A stretch of 36,892 nucleotides of DNA from Streptomyces sp. ATexAB-D23 (GTDB lineage Bacteria > Actinomycetota > Actinomycetes > Streptomycetales > Streptomycetaceae), in assembly GCF_000373645.1 (NCBI RefSeq), contig NZ_KB892032.1, positions 1 to 36,892 of the forward strand. Direction: 5' to 3'. The translations under genes were made by a program, and so were the position numbers. The notes beneath the pieces are model-generated. The model did not search any database. It was given only the letters and a program-made list of their open reading frames with translations, and was not told the origin of the DNA. Below, in pieces: positions 1 through 6,869 of the stretch; the first letter of the stretch is position 1; the number at the start of each line of letters is the position of its first letter.

Positions 1-903
1 GACGTGCACGCCGAGACCTCGGGCGTCGCGCACTTCGCGTACGACGACGAGGAGACCTGCATCGCCGAGGTCCGCTACCTCATCGGACTGCTGCCCTCCA
101 ACAACCGTGAACTCGCCCCGACCGTCCTGTCCGACGACCCGCACGACCGCCGGAGCGAGGCACTGCTCGACCTGGTCCCCGCCGACCCCGGCCGGGTCTA
201 CGACATGCGCGCCGTCATCGAGGAGATCGTCGACAACGGGGACTTCTTCGAGATCCACTCCGGCTGGGCGGGCAACAGCCTCTGCGTCCTGGCCCGCCTC
301 GGCGGCGAGGTCGTCGGCATCGTCGCCAACCAGCCGGCCACCACCGCCGGGGTACTGGACATCCGGGCCAGCGAGAAGGCGGCCCGCTTCGTCCAGTTCT
401 GCGACGCCTTCAACATCCCCATCATCACTCTTCTGGACGTCCCCGGCTTCCTGCCCGGCGTCGACCAGGAGCACGGTGGAATCATCCGCCACGGCGCGAA
501 GCTGCTCTACGCCTACTGCAACGCCACCGTCCCTAGAGTCTCGGTCGTGGTTCGCAAGGCATACGGTGGTGCCTACATCGTGATGGACTCAAGGTCCATC
601 GGAACCGACCTGTCTTTTGCCTGGCCCGGCAACGAGATCGCGGTCATGGGGGCGGAGGGCGCCGCCAACGTCATCTTCCGCCGCGAGATCAACAGCGCCG
701 ACGACCCCGAGGCGATGCGGCGGCAGAAGATCGAGGAGTACCGCTCCCAGCTCATGCATCCGTACTACGCGGCCGAACGCGGCCTCGTGGACGACGTCAT
801 CGACCCCCGAACGACCCGCGAGACCCTCATCGGATCCCTCGCGATGCTGCGCGACAAGCACGCCGAACTGCCCTCCCGCAAGCACGGCAACCCCCCTCTG
901 TGA
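1..903 (+). CDS. Acyl-CoA carboxylase carboxyltransferase (beta) subunit, 5' end outside window
   Basis: The reading frame is open from base 1, so only the C-terminal 300 residues or so of a protein that is normally about 520-530 residues are here. It resembles biotin-dependent propionyl/acetyl-CoA carboxylase beta subunits, which transfer CO2 from carboxybiotin to acyl-CoA and so make malonyl- or methylmalonyl-CoA. Family-typical stretches are HAETSGVAHF at the start, GIVANQPA, FLPGVDQEHGGIIRHGAKLL (oxyanion-hole and CoA-binding region), RKAYGGAYIVM and AWPGNEIAVMGAEGAANVIF. The C-terminus (YAAERGLVDDVIDPRTTR) is complete. The epsilon-subunit gene follows after 9 bases, which is the usual actinobacterial arrangement. 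The family call is firm; the acyl substrate cannot be read from this part. An extra copy on accessory DNA would fit precursor supply for a pathway beyond the left edge. Confidence 0.93.
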   Translation, partial: DVHAETSGVAHFAYDDEETCIAEVRYLIGLLPSNNRELAPTVLSDDPHDRRSEALLDLVPADPGRVYDMRAVIEEIVDNGDFFEIHSGWAGNSLCVLARLGGEVVGIVANQPATTAGVLDIRASEKAARFVQFCDAFNIPIITLLDVPGFLPGVDQEHGGIIRHGAKLLYAYCNATVPRVSVVVRKAYGGAYIVMDSRSIGTDLSFAWPGNEIAVMGAEGAANVIFRREINSADDPEAMRRQKIEEYRSQLMHPYYAAERGLVDDVIDPRTTRETLIGSLAMLRDKHAELPSRKHGNPPL

Positions 904-912
904 CGGAGAACC

Positions 913-1149
913 ATGTCGGACATCCGGGTAATCCGCGGCTACGCTACTCCCGAGGAACTCGCCGCTCTCGTCGTGGTGTTGATGGCCCGGTCCGCCGCGG
1001 CCCAGCCCCAGCCCCTTCGCCCGTCCCGCCGCCGCACACCCAACTGGCACCGCCTCGAACGCGCGCTGCGCCACAGCGGCGCCCGGGGCTGGGGCCGGGA
1101 GCAGGGAACGGGCCGCACGCTCGCAGTGAGCTCCCCGGGCCGGACTTGA
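913..1149 (+). CDS. Acyl-CoA carboxylase epsilon subunit
   Basis: This 78-residue protein begins with IRVIRGYATPEELAALVVVL, which matches the short signature of actinobacterial acyl-CoA carboxylase epsilon subunits. These bind the alpha/beta complex and raise its activity. The rest is basic and low in complexity, as usual in this family, and the alanine/proline-rich middle is typical. It lies 9 bases after the beta-subunit stop, so the two are almost certainly cotranscribed and coupled. Its ATG follows a GGAGAACC ribosome-binding site. The C-terminal end after about residue 45 is not recognisable. An overlapping frame from 900 was judged a shadow because only this frame carries the signature. 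Confidence 0.8.
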   Translation: MSDIRVIRGYATPEELAALVVVLMARSAAAQPQPLRPSRRRTPNWHRLERALRHSGARGWGREQGTGRTLAVSSPGRT

Positions 1150-1163
1150 CTTCAGCCTTGGTT

Positions 1164-1173
1164 CAACGTTCAG
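1164..1173. promoter_or_regulatory. Candidate MarR operator half upstream of the FMN reductase
   Basis: The 10-base string CAACGTTCAG at 1164-1173 recurs exactly at 2341-2350, inside the divergent marR/exporter promoter region. It lies 56 bases before the reductase start, and a TTGACT-like -35 element begins nearby at about 1147. The shared word suggests that one regulator controls both promoters. This is inference; binding has not been shown. Confidence 0.35.
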
Positions 1174-1228
1174 ACTCGGGCGGAAAGGCTCCAGGCCGTC
1201 TCCGCCCGGCCGGTACTAGAGGAGATAT

Positions 1229-1813
1229 ATGTCCGCCGCACCTCTGCGCCTCGCCGTGATCAACAGCAGCGTCCGGGAGGGCCGGTTCGGCCCGACCGTC
1301 GCACGATGGTTCCTCACCCAGACCGAGCAGCGCGCGGACGTGGAGGTCGACCTGATCGACCTCGACGAGCACGCGCTGCCGCACCAGATGTCGCACTCGC
1401 CCAGTGACGAGGTGGCCGCGGAACTGGCCCGGGTGTCGCCCCGCCTGGCCGCCGCCGAGGCCTTCGTCGTGGTGACGCCGGAGTACAACCACAGCTACCC
1501 GGCCTCGCTCAAGAACCTCATCGACTGGCACTCCACCCCGTGGCAGGCCAAGCCGCTCGGCTTCGTCTCGTACGGCGGCCTGGCCGGCGGCCTGCGGTCG
1601 GTGGAGCACCTGCGCCCCGTCTTCGCCGAGCTGCACGCGGTCACCGTGCGCGACTGCGTGAGCTTCCACAACGTGTGGGGGCAGTTCGACGAGTCGGGAG
1701 CCCTCGTGGAGCCCACCGCGGCGAGCACGGCCGCCAAGGCCCTCCTCGACCAGCTGGTGTGGTGGGGCGTCTCGCTGCGCGAGGCCCGCGAGAAGCGCCC
1801 GTACGGGGCCTGA
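1229..1813 (+). CDS. NADPH-dependent FMN reductase family protein
   Basis: This 194-residue flavodoxin-fold protein belongs to the NADPH-dependent FMN reductase (azoreductase/quinone reductase-like) family. The N-terminal strand and phosphate loop read LRLAVINSSVREGRFGPTVA (residues about 5-24). The flavin-binding signature is TPEYNHSYPASLKNLIDW (about 85-102), followed by the SYGGLAGGLRS loop. It would reduce FMN, quinones or azo compounds with NAD(P)H in the cytoplasm. The start is well supported by GAGGAG ahead of ATG. It stands alone on the plus strand, facing the MarR gene across a hairpin, and its promoter shares a 10-base word with the MarR control region. A role in quinone or electrophile detoxification is inferred from that context. 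Confidence 0.88.
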   Translation: MSAAPLRLAVINSSVREGRFGPTVARWFLTQTEQRADVEVDLIDLDEHALPHQMSHSPSDEVAAELARVSPRLAAAEAFVVVTPEYNHSYPASLKNLIDWHSTPWQAKPLGFVSYGGLAGGLRSVEHLRPVFAELHAVTVRDCVSFHNVWGQFDESGALVEPTAASTAAKALLDQLVWWGVSLREAREKRPYGA

Positions 1814-1830
1814 GACCCGGCAGGCCTACG

Positions 1831-1854
1831 GGGCCGTCCCACCGCGGACGGCCC
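1831..1854. terminator. Bidirectional hairpin terminator between convergent genes
   Basis: A perfect 9-base-pair stem (GGGCCGTCC, loop CACCGC, GGACGGCCC) sits between the FMN reductase stop (1813) and the MarR stop (1876). Being symmetric it could end transcription from both sides. No T-run is seen, as is common for Streptomyces terminators. Confidence 0.6.
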
Positions 1855-1875
1855 GTGGGCCTGACACCCGCAAAA

Positions 1876-2307
1876 TCACTGGTCGCCCTGCGCGAGGCGC
1901 ACCAGCACCTTGTGGAAGTCCTCGCGCTCAGCGGGGGAGAAGGCCGCGAACATGGTCTCGTTGGCCTGTTCGACGGCCCGGTCCATCTCTTCGAACAGCT
2001 TCCGGCCCTCCTCGGTGCTCCTGACGAGGTTGCGGCGACGGTTGGCGGGGTCCGTTTTACGGGTGACGGCCCCGCGGCCCTCCAGGTCCCCCAGGAGCGC
2101 GACCATGTTTCCCGCGTCCAGGCCGAGGGCCCGCCCCAGGTCGGCCTGGGTGCACTCGCCGAGTTCGGCCAGGCCCGCCATCACGCGGTAGTGCTGCATC
2201 CGCAGACCGGTGGTGTCGAGGTATTCGCAGAGCAGCCGCTGGGCCCGCAGAGCGGCGCCGGAGAGCAGCCAGACATCCAGTTCGACCAGGCGTCCGTACA
2301 GGGTCAT
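1876..2307 (-). CDS. MarR family transcriptional regulator
   Basis: This 143-residue protein has the MarR winged-helix layout. An N-terminal dimerisation helix (WLLSGAALRAQRLLCEYL) comes first, then the helix-turn-helix around TQADLGRALGLDAGNMVALL (about residues 50-70), then the wing RGAVTRKTDPANRRRNLV, then C-terminal helices ending KVLVRLAQGDQ. MTLYGRLVELDVWLL at 2307 is chosen as the start because an upstream ATG at 2343 adds unrelated residues and falls inside the inverted repeat. It is divergent from the drug exporter, with 129 bases between, the classic arrangement for a ligand-responsive repressor of its own promoter and an efflux pump. Which ligand it senses cannot be read from sequence. 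Confidence 0.88.
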   Translation of the reverse strand: MTLYGRLVELDVWLLSGAALRAQRLLCEYLDTTGLRMQHYRVMAGLAELGECTQADLGRALGLDAGNMVALLGDLEGRGAVTRKTDPANRRRNLVRSTEEGRKLFEEMDRAVEQANETMFAAFSPAEREDFHKVLVRLAQGDQ

Positions 2308-2329
2308 GCGGACGAGTCTACGGGACAGT

Positions 2330-2397
2330 GTTGCACCGACCAACGTTCAGGCCATATCGTTATGCCGTACAACATTGGTCGACACAACAAATGTGTC
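2330..2397. promoter_or_regulatory. Divergent marR/exporter control region with inverted repeats
   Basis: Two 18-base arms, 2330-2347 and 2371-2388, form an imperfect inverted repeat (14 of 18 positions match) sharing the core CGACCAA/TTGGTCG. The right arm overlaps a second perfect palindrome, GACACA-acaaa-TGTGTC at 2381-2397. Both lie between the two divergent starts (2307 and 2437) in a locally AT-rich patch, as expected for MarR operators over overlapping promoters. Assignment to this MarR protein is inferred from position. Confidence 0.55.
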
Positions 2398-2436
2398 AGG
2401 GCCATCGGCCTGCCGTCACAGAAGTGAGAACTCGTC

Positions 2437-3936
2437 ATGGCTGAAGAGCACATCACCGCGCCCCGTGAGTCCGGCGCCGCCACCCCGGACGCCCGGCGCT
2501 GGCAGGCCCTGGTCTACATCGCCCTCGCCCAGCTGATGGTGTCCGTGGACAGCACCATCGTGAACATCGCACTGCCCTCCGCACAACGGGCGCTCGACAT
2601 CTCCGACAGCAACCGGCAATGGGTCATCACCGCCTACATGCTCGCCTTCGGCGGGCTGCTGCTCCTGGGCGGCCGGATCAGCGACACCATCGGCCGCAAG
2701 CGCGCCTTCCTCATCGGCGTCATCGGCTTCGGAGTGGCGTCCGCCATCGGCGGCCTGGCGGTCAACTCCGGGATGCTGCTGACCGCGCGGGCCCTGCAAG
2801 GCGCGTTCGGCGCCCTGCTGGCACCGGCCGGCCTGTCCCTGCTGGCGGTCACGTTCGCCGAGCCCAAGGAGCGGGCCAAGGCCTTCGGGGTGTTCAGCGC
2901 GATCGCCGGAAGCGGCTCCGCCGTCGGCCTGATCCTCGGCGGTGTGCTGACCGAGTACCTCAACTGGCGCTGGTCCCTCTTCGTGAACATCGCCTTCGCC
3001 GTGGTCGTGGTCGCCGGCGCCGTCTCCGTCGTCCGCGACGAGGGCAGCCGCCCGCCCCGCGAGAAGCTCGACATCGCCGGCACCCTGCTCTCCGTCGCCG
3101 GGATCGTCGCCCTCGTCTACGGATTCACGCTCGCCGACAGCGAAGGCTGGACCGCCACCCCCACGCTGGCCCTCTTCGTGGCGTGCGTCGTCCTGCTGAC
3201 CCTGTTCGTGGTCGTCGAGAAGCGGAGCAGCGCACCGCTCCTGCCGCTGCGGATCGTGACCGAGCGCAACCGGGCCGGTGTCTTCGCCTCCCAGGCGCTC
3301 GCCGTGATCACCATGTTCGGCCTGCTGCTCTTCCTGACCTACTACTTCCAGGAGATCCGCGGCTACGGCGCCCTCGCCTCGGGTGTGGCGTTCCTGCCCA
3401 TGGTGGCCGGCATGCTCATCGGGGCGGGCCAGATCGCCAGCCGCATGATGCCGAAGATGGCCCCGCGCTGGATCATGGGCCCCGGCTTCCTCGTCGCCGC
3501 GCTCGGCATGCTGATCCTGACCCAGCTGGACGTCGACTCCTCCTACCCGCTGCTCGTCCTGCCCGGCCAGCTGCTGTTCGGCATCGGCCTCGGCATGGCC
3601 TTCACCCCGGCGATGAGCCTGGCCACCCACGGCGTCGAGGACCACGAGACCGGTGTCGCGTCCGCGATGATCAACGCCTCGCAGCAGCTCGGCGGCTCCA
3701 TCGGCACCGCCCTGCTCAACACCATCGCGGCCAGCACCGCCGCCGCCTACCTGGCCTCCCGCGGCGGCGGCTCCGGCATCGCGAACCAGGCGGCGGTCCA
3801 CGGCTACGCCGTCGCCGTGTGGTGGACCGTCGGCATCCTGCTGCTGGCCGGTGCGCTGATCATGCTCACCAACAACCTGCCCAAGCCGCGGCAGGACGAG
3901 AAGGCGGCCGAGGACATCACCCCCGTAGCCGTGTAG
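2437..3936 (+). CDS. MFS drug exporter, DHA2 (EmrB/QacA) family, 14 TM
   Basis: This 499-residue membrane protein is a drug:proton antiporter of the 14-helix DHA2 group. TM1 carries the typical motif VSVDSTIVNIALPSAQRAL (about residues 35-53). The loop after TM2 is motif A, GGRISDTIGRKR. A motif C-like stretch (GSGSAVGLILGGVLTEYLNW) follows near residue 160, and further hydrophobic segments run to about residue 485. The GMAFTPAMSLATHGVEDHETGVASA stretch region, shown here only in part as GVEDHETGVASAMINASQQL, is characteristic of these pumps. It is divergent from MarR, which probably represses it. The substrate is unknown; quinones or aromatic antibiotics would fit the neighbouring FMN reductase. 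Confidence 0.92.
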   Translation: MAEEHITAPRESGAATPDARRWQALVYIALAQLMVSVDSTIVNIALPSAQRALDISDSNRQWVITAYMLAFGGLLLLGGRISDTIGRKRAFLIGVIGFGVASAIGGLAVNSGMLLTARALQGAFGALLAPAGLSLLAVTFAEPKERAKAFGVFSAIAGSGSAVGLILGGVLTEYLNWRWSLFVNIAFAVVVVAGAVSVVRDEGSRPPREKLDIAGTLLSVAGIVALVYGFTLADSEGWTATPTLALFVACVVLLTLFVVVEKRSSAPLLPLRIVTERNRAGVFASQALAVITMFGLLLFLTYYFQEIRGYGALASGVAFLPMVAGMLIGAGQIASRMMPKMAPRWIMGPGFLVAALGMLILTQLDVDSSYPLLVLPGQLLFGIGLGMAFTPAMSLATHGVEDHETGVASAMINASQQLGGSIGTALLNTIAASTAAAYLASRGGGSGIANQAAVHGYAVAVWWTVGILLLAGALIMLTNNLPKPRQDEKAAEDITPVAV

Positions 3937-3958
3937 GCGGCACGGCCGCACCCCCATG

Positions 3959-4009
3959 AACGGCGACCGCCGGCGCCCCTCCCCCGTGGCGTCGGCGGTC
4001 GCTGCCGTT
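3959..4009 (+). terminator. Large hairpin after the exporter gene
   Basis: Two arms, 3959-3972 and 3993-4009, contain the complementary blocks AACGGC/GCCGTT and GACCGCCG/CGGCGGTC, separated by a loop of about 20 bases. It lies 22 bases after the exporter stop and 47 bases before the hydrolase start. It probably ends or attenuates transcription into the next gene. Confidence 0.5.
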
Positions 4010-4056
4010 CGCGGCCCGCCCGCACGACCGGCCCCCGACGCAGCACAGGAGACCTC

Positions 4057-4980
4057 GTGGACCACGAGCAAGAGGCGGCGAACTCCTCCGTGGCCGCACC
4101 CGCCACCGGCACACCCCCGGTCCGTACGGTCACCCTGCACGGCAACGGCGTCACCCTCTCCGGACTGCTCGCCGAACCCGCCCGCGAACCCCGCGCCCTC
4201 CTGGTGGCCCTGCACGGCGGCGGAATGCGGGCCGGATACTTCGACGGCCGCGCCGACCCGGCCACCTCGCTGCTGACCCTCGCCGCGTCCTGCGGCTACA
4301 CGGCACTCGCCGTCGACCGCCCCGGCTACGGCCGGTCCGCCGCGCGACTCCCCGGCGGCGCGGCCCTGTCCGAGCAGGCGGACACCCTCCGCGCCGCCCT
4401 GGACGACTACCGGCTCCGCCACCCCGGCGGCGCCGGAGTCCTCCTCGTCGGACACTCCCTGGGCGGCGCCACCGCCCTGCACACGGCCTCACGGTGGACG
4501 GACGAAGGACTGCTCGGCGCGGACGTCTCCGGCATCGGCGACCGATGGGCGCCCGCCGCGAAACAACTCGCCGCACGCGGCGGCCGCCTCTCCCACCGCA
4601 TGCACTGGGGACCCCTCGCCCTCTACCCGCCCGGCACCTTCCGCTCCGCCGACAGCCTGATCACGCCCGTCCCCGAGCGGGAGGCCCGCGAAATACTGGA
4701 CTGGCCCCAGACGTACGCCCGGCTGGCACGGCACGTGCGCGTGCCGGTGCGGTTCACCTTCGCCGAGCACGAACGGTGGTGGCGCAGCGACCCGGAGACC
4801 GTACGGGCCATGCTCGGCCGCCTCGGATCCCCGCTGTCCCGGAGCGAACGGCTCCCCGGCGCGGGCCACAACATCAGCCTCGGCCGGACGGCCCGCGCCT
4901 ATCATCTGCGGGTCCTCGCCTTCCTGGAGGAGTGCCTGACACCCCCGGAAGCCGCGAAGAACCCGCCGGGACCCCGCTGA
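4057..4980 (+). CDS. Alpha/beta hydrolase
   Basis: This 307-residue protein is an alpha/beta-fold hydrolase. The oxyanion region is LLVALHGGGMRAGYFDG (about residues 48-64). The nucleophile elbow is LLVGHSLGG, with serine near residue 133. A late FTFAEHERWW strand probably holds the acidic residue, and GAGHNISLGR holds the catalytic histidine near residue 275. The GTG start is preceded by AGGAG with good spacing. The first 20 residues are polar and no signal peptide is seen, so it is cytoplasmic. It lies 120 bases downstream of the exporter on the same strand and may be weakly cotranscribed with it. Ester or lactone hydrolysis is likely; the true substrate is unknown. Confidence 0.85.
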   Translation: MDHEQEAANSSVAAPATGTPPVRTVTLHGNGVTLSGLLAEPAREPRALLVALHGGGMRAGYFDGRADPATSLLTLAASCGYTALAVDRPGYGRSAARLPGGAALSEQADTLRAALDDYRLRHPGGAGVLLVGHSLGGATALHTASRWTDEGLLGADVSGIGDRWAPAAKQLAARGGRLSHRMHWGPLALYPPGTFRSADSLITPVPEREAREILDWPQTYARLARHVRVPVRFTFAEHERWWRSDPETVRAMLGRLGSPLSRSERLPGAGHNISLGRTARAYHLRVLAFLEECLTPPEAAKNPPGPR

Positions 4981-5029
4981 CCGGGCAACTCCCGCCCACC
5001 GCACCCGTACCGGAACCCACCCCGCCGAG

Positions 5030-5190
5030 ATCCACTCCACAACCACTGCACAAACCCTTGAGGAACGCACCGAATTCAGTGGGGCAGAACTCGACATACG
5101 TTCTCGGATCAGCCATGCGATTCATGCGCACGATACGCTCGCGCCGCTCCAGCGCAATTACTGGAAGCCGACCGCGAACGATGTCCTCCC
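5030..5190 (-). pseudogene. Possible DUF397-like C-terminal remnant
   Basis: Reading the minus strand gives a coherent stretch containing ERIVRMNRMADP and YVEFCPTEFGAFLKGL. It resembles the end of DUF397 proteins, which read like RDSKDP...FTPAEWxAFLxG. It has lower GC than its neighbours and no credible start, and its 5' side runs under the next gene. It is otherwise the only content seen between the hydrolase (4980) and the regulator (5201). The match is weak and could be chance. Confidence 0.22.
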
Positions 5191-5200
5191 ATGAGTCCCA

Positions 5201-5734
5201 ATGACGGATCACGAGACCGGGGGTCGATTCCTCGTGCGACAGGATCAAGTCGACGTCAAACTTCTGCGCTGGCCTGCGGAATCGGCCAGAAGACGCCAAT
5301 GCATGGAAGAAGGCCTCCTGCGCCTGCTCATCGTGGAGGGCGGCGGCCCCGCCCCGATCTGCTCCGACACACGCGAGGACTGGGCACGGGCGCCCATCAG
5401 CAACGACGACTTACGCGCACGGATGACAGCCCTGCGCGCCAAGTCCTACCCCTTCACCGTACCGACCGTCGACCCGAGCGGTGCGCTGAAGTACCGCGAC
5501 CGCGTAGTAGCGGTCTCACCTGTGGAAACAGCCTTACTGGACAGCCTGGCCGGCTCCTTCCGGGCGCTCGTGGGCCGCGAGGAACTACTGGACCGCCTGG
5601 GCGAACGCCAGGCGTGCATCAGCCGCAACGCACTGGACCTGCACATCATGCGCATCCGCCGGCGCATCCAGCCGCTGGGCCTGGCACTCCAGACCGCCCG
5701 GGGCAGGGGCTACATCCTCGCACCGGCCTCCTGA
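5201..5734 (+). CDS. Winged-helix regulator (OmpR/PhoB-type DNA-binding domain), two TTA codons
   Basis: This 177-residue protein has no receiver domain. The N-terminal part (KLLRWPAESARRRQCMEEGL, then RLLIVEGG) is of a type that I associate with actinobacterial single-domain winged-helix proteins. Residues about 95-175 form a Trans_reg_C domain: YRDRVVAVSPVETALLDSL, the recognition helix around SRNALDLHIMRIRRRI, and the wing GRGYIL. Leucines at 5411-5413 and 5534-5536 are TTA, the rare codon that needs the bldA tRNA, typical of pathway-specific regulators. It precedes the ThiG-like gene on the same strand by 157 bases and probably controls that cassette. The start is uncertain: ATG 5201 lacks a clear ribosome-binding site and GTG 5234 is possible. 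Confidence 0.75.
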   Translation: MTDHETGGRFLVRQDQVDVKLLRWPAESARRRQCMEEGLLRLLIVEGGGPAPICSDTREDWARAPISNDDLRARMTALRAKSYPFTVPTVDPSGALKYRDRVVAVSPVETALLDSLAGSFRALVGREELLDRLGERQACISRNALDLHIMRIRRRIQPLGLALQTARGRGYILAPAS

Positions 5735-5891
5735 CAAAAAGGTACGGCGGAAACATCCCCCGGAAAACAGGTTGGAAAGACAGCGGACAGGAACGGCTGA
5801 CAGGCCCGCCGAGTTCGATGTCCAATGTTTCGGCAGCATGAAGAAACCCGTTGCTCGCGGCATTCTGCCATCCACTCCGATGGGATACTCC

Positions 5892-6662
5892 ATGACCATT
5901 CAGCGACCGGCCTCCATCGACCCCCGGGAACCCTGGCTCAGGATCGGCACCCGCGAGTTCCGTTCCCGCCTCATCGTCGGAATCGAGCAGTACGACTCCG
6001 TCTCCGTGGTGCGGGACGTCCTCACGGTGACCGACGCGGACATCTTCATCACCACCGTCGACCCGGACAACCGCCGCAGCAGCCTCCTGCTGTCCGACCT
6101 GGACGCCGCCCTCGACCTCGACCGGTTCACCTGGATCGGCACCACCTCGTTCGCCCGCTCCAAGGACGGCGCCCTGCGCACGGCCGACGTCCTGCGCGAC
6201 TCCTGGGGCATCGACATCCTGAAGCTGGACGTACGCGGCGACAACAACATGCCCGACAACCGCCAGACCATCGAAGCCGCCCACGAACTGAGGGCGAAGG
6301 GCTGGTCGCTGCTGCCCTTCATCCTGCCCGACCTGAGCACCGCCCTGGCCCTCCAGGACGCGGGCTGTTCGGCGCTGCGCGTCATGGCGGCCCCCGTCGC
6401 CTCCGGGCGCGGCATCGTCGACCCCGGCCCCATCCAGGAGATCATCGACGTCCTGAGCATCCCCGTCATCGTCGAAGGCGGCCTCGGCACCGCCCACCAC
6501 GTCGCCCAGGCCATGGGCATGGGAGCCGCGGCCACCCTCGTCAACACCGCCCTCGTCGAGGCGAAGGACCCGATGAAGATGGCACTGGCCATGCGCCACG
6601 CCACCACAGCGGGCCGCTGCGCCTACGAGTCCGGACCGATGGCCGAGACCATCGCGGCCTGA
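5892..6662 (+). CDS. ThiG-like thiazole synthase homologue, probable 2-thiosugar synthase (BexX-like)
   Basis: This 256-residue TIM-barrel protein is clearly a ThiG relative: IGTREFRSRLIVG at the start, DILKLDVRGDNNMPDN with the Schiff-base lysine (Lys111 from this start), SLLPFILPDLSTALALQDAG, then VIVEGGLGTAHHVAQAMGMG and TLVNTALVEAKDPMKMA. The usual ThiG phosphate-site motif GAPIGSG reads AAPVASG, and the usual PNTAG loop reads IGTTSF. No thiS, thiO or thiF is nearby. Together with the trehalose-phosphate-synthase-like gene in the same operon, this fits BexX of the BE-7585A pathway, which puts sulfur from a carrier protein onto C2 of glucose 6-phosphate. That role is inferred. ATG 5892 was chosen because it has a weak GGGA upstream and gives the usual length; 5880 and 5838 are in frame. 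Confidence 0.85.
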   Translation: MTIQRPASIDPREPWLRIGTREFRSRLIVGIEQYDSVSVVRDVLTVTDADIFITTVDPDNRRSSLLLSDLDAALDLDRFTWIGTTSFARSKDGALRTADVLRDSWGIDILKLDVRGDNNMPDNRQTIEAAHELRAKGWSLLPFILPDLSTALALQDAGCSALRVMAAPVASGRGIVDPGPIQEIIDVLSIPVIVEGGLGTAHHVAQAMGMGAAATLVNTALVEAKDPMKMALAMRHATTAGRCAYESGPMAETIAA

Positions 6663-6869
6663 GGAAAGGCCGGCCGGCCCAGCACCCGACGCCGGCCCGG
6701 TGCACACCGCGCAGGAGAGGATGACGTACCCCTGAACCGCCAAGAGGGTTACAGCCCCACCCGGGAACACCCGGGTGGCAGCGCGGCCGGCCCCAGCCGG
6801 CCACCGCACACGGCCGGGCCGGGCGACCCGTGGCCGGGCATACCGGCGTTCGTCGCCGGCACCACGGCC

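Noticed and set aside
2416..4482. 688-residue minus-strand open frame opposite the drug exporter and hydrolase
   Set aside because: Low-complexity Gly/Glu/Gln composition typical of the antisense of GC-rich genes; two clear genes lie on the other strand.
5892..6662. Simple thiamine thiG
   Set aside because: No thiS, thiO, thiF or other thiamine genes are near, loop motifs differ, and the operon holds a trehalose-phosphate-synthase-like gene; not fully excluded.
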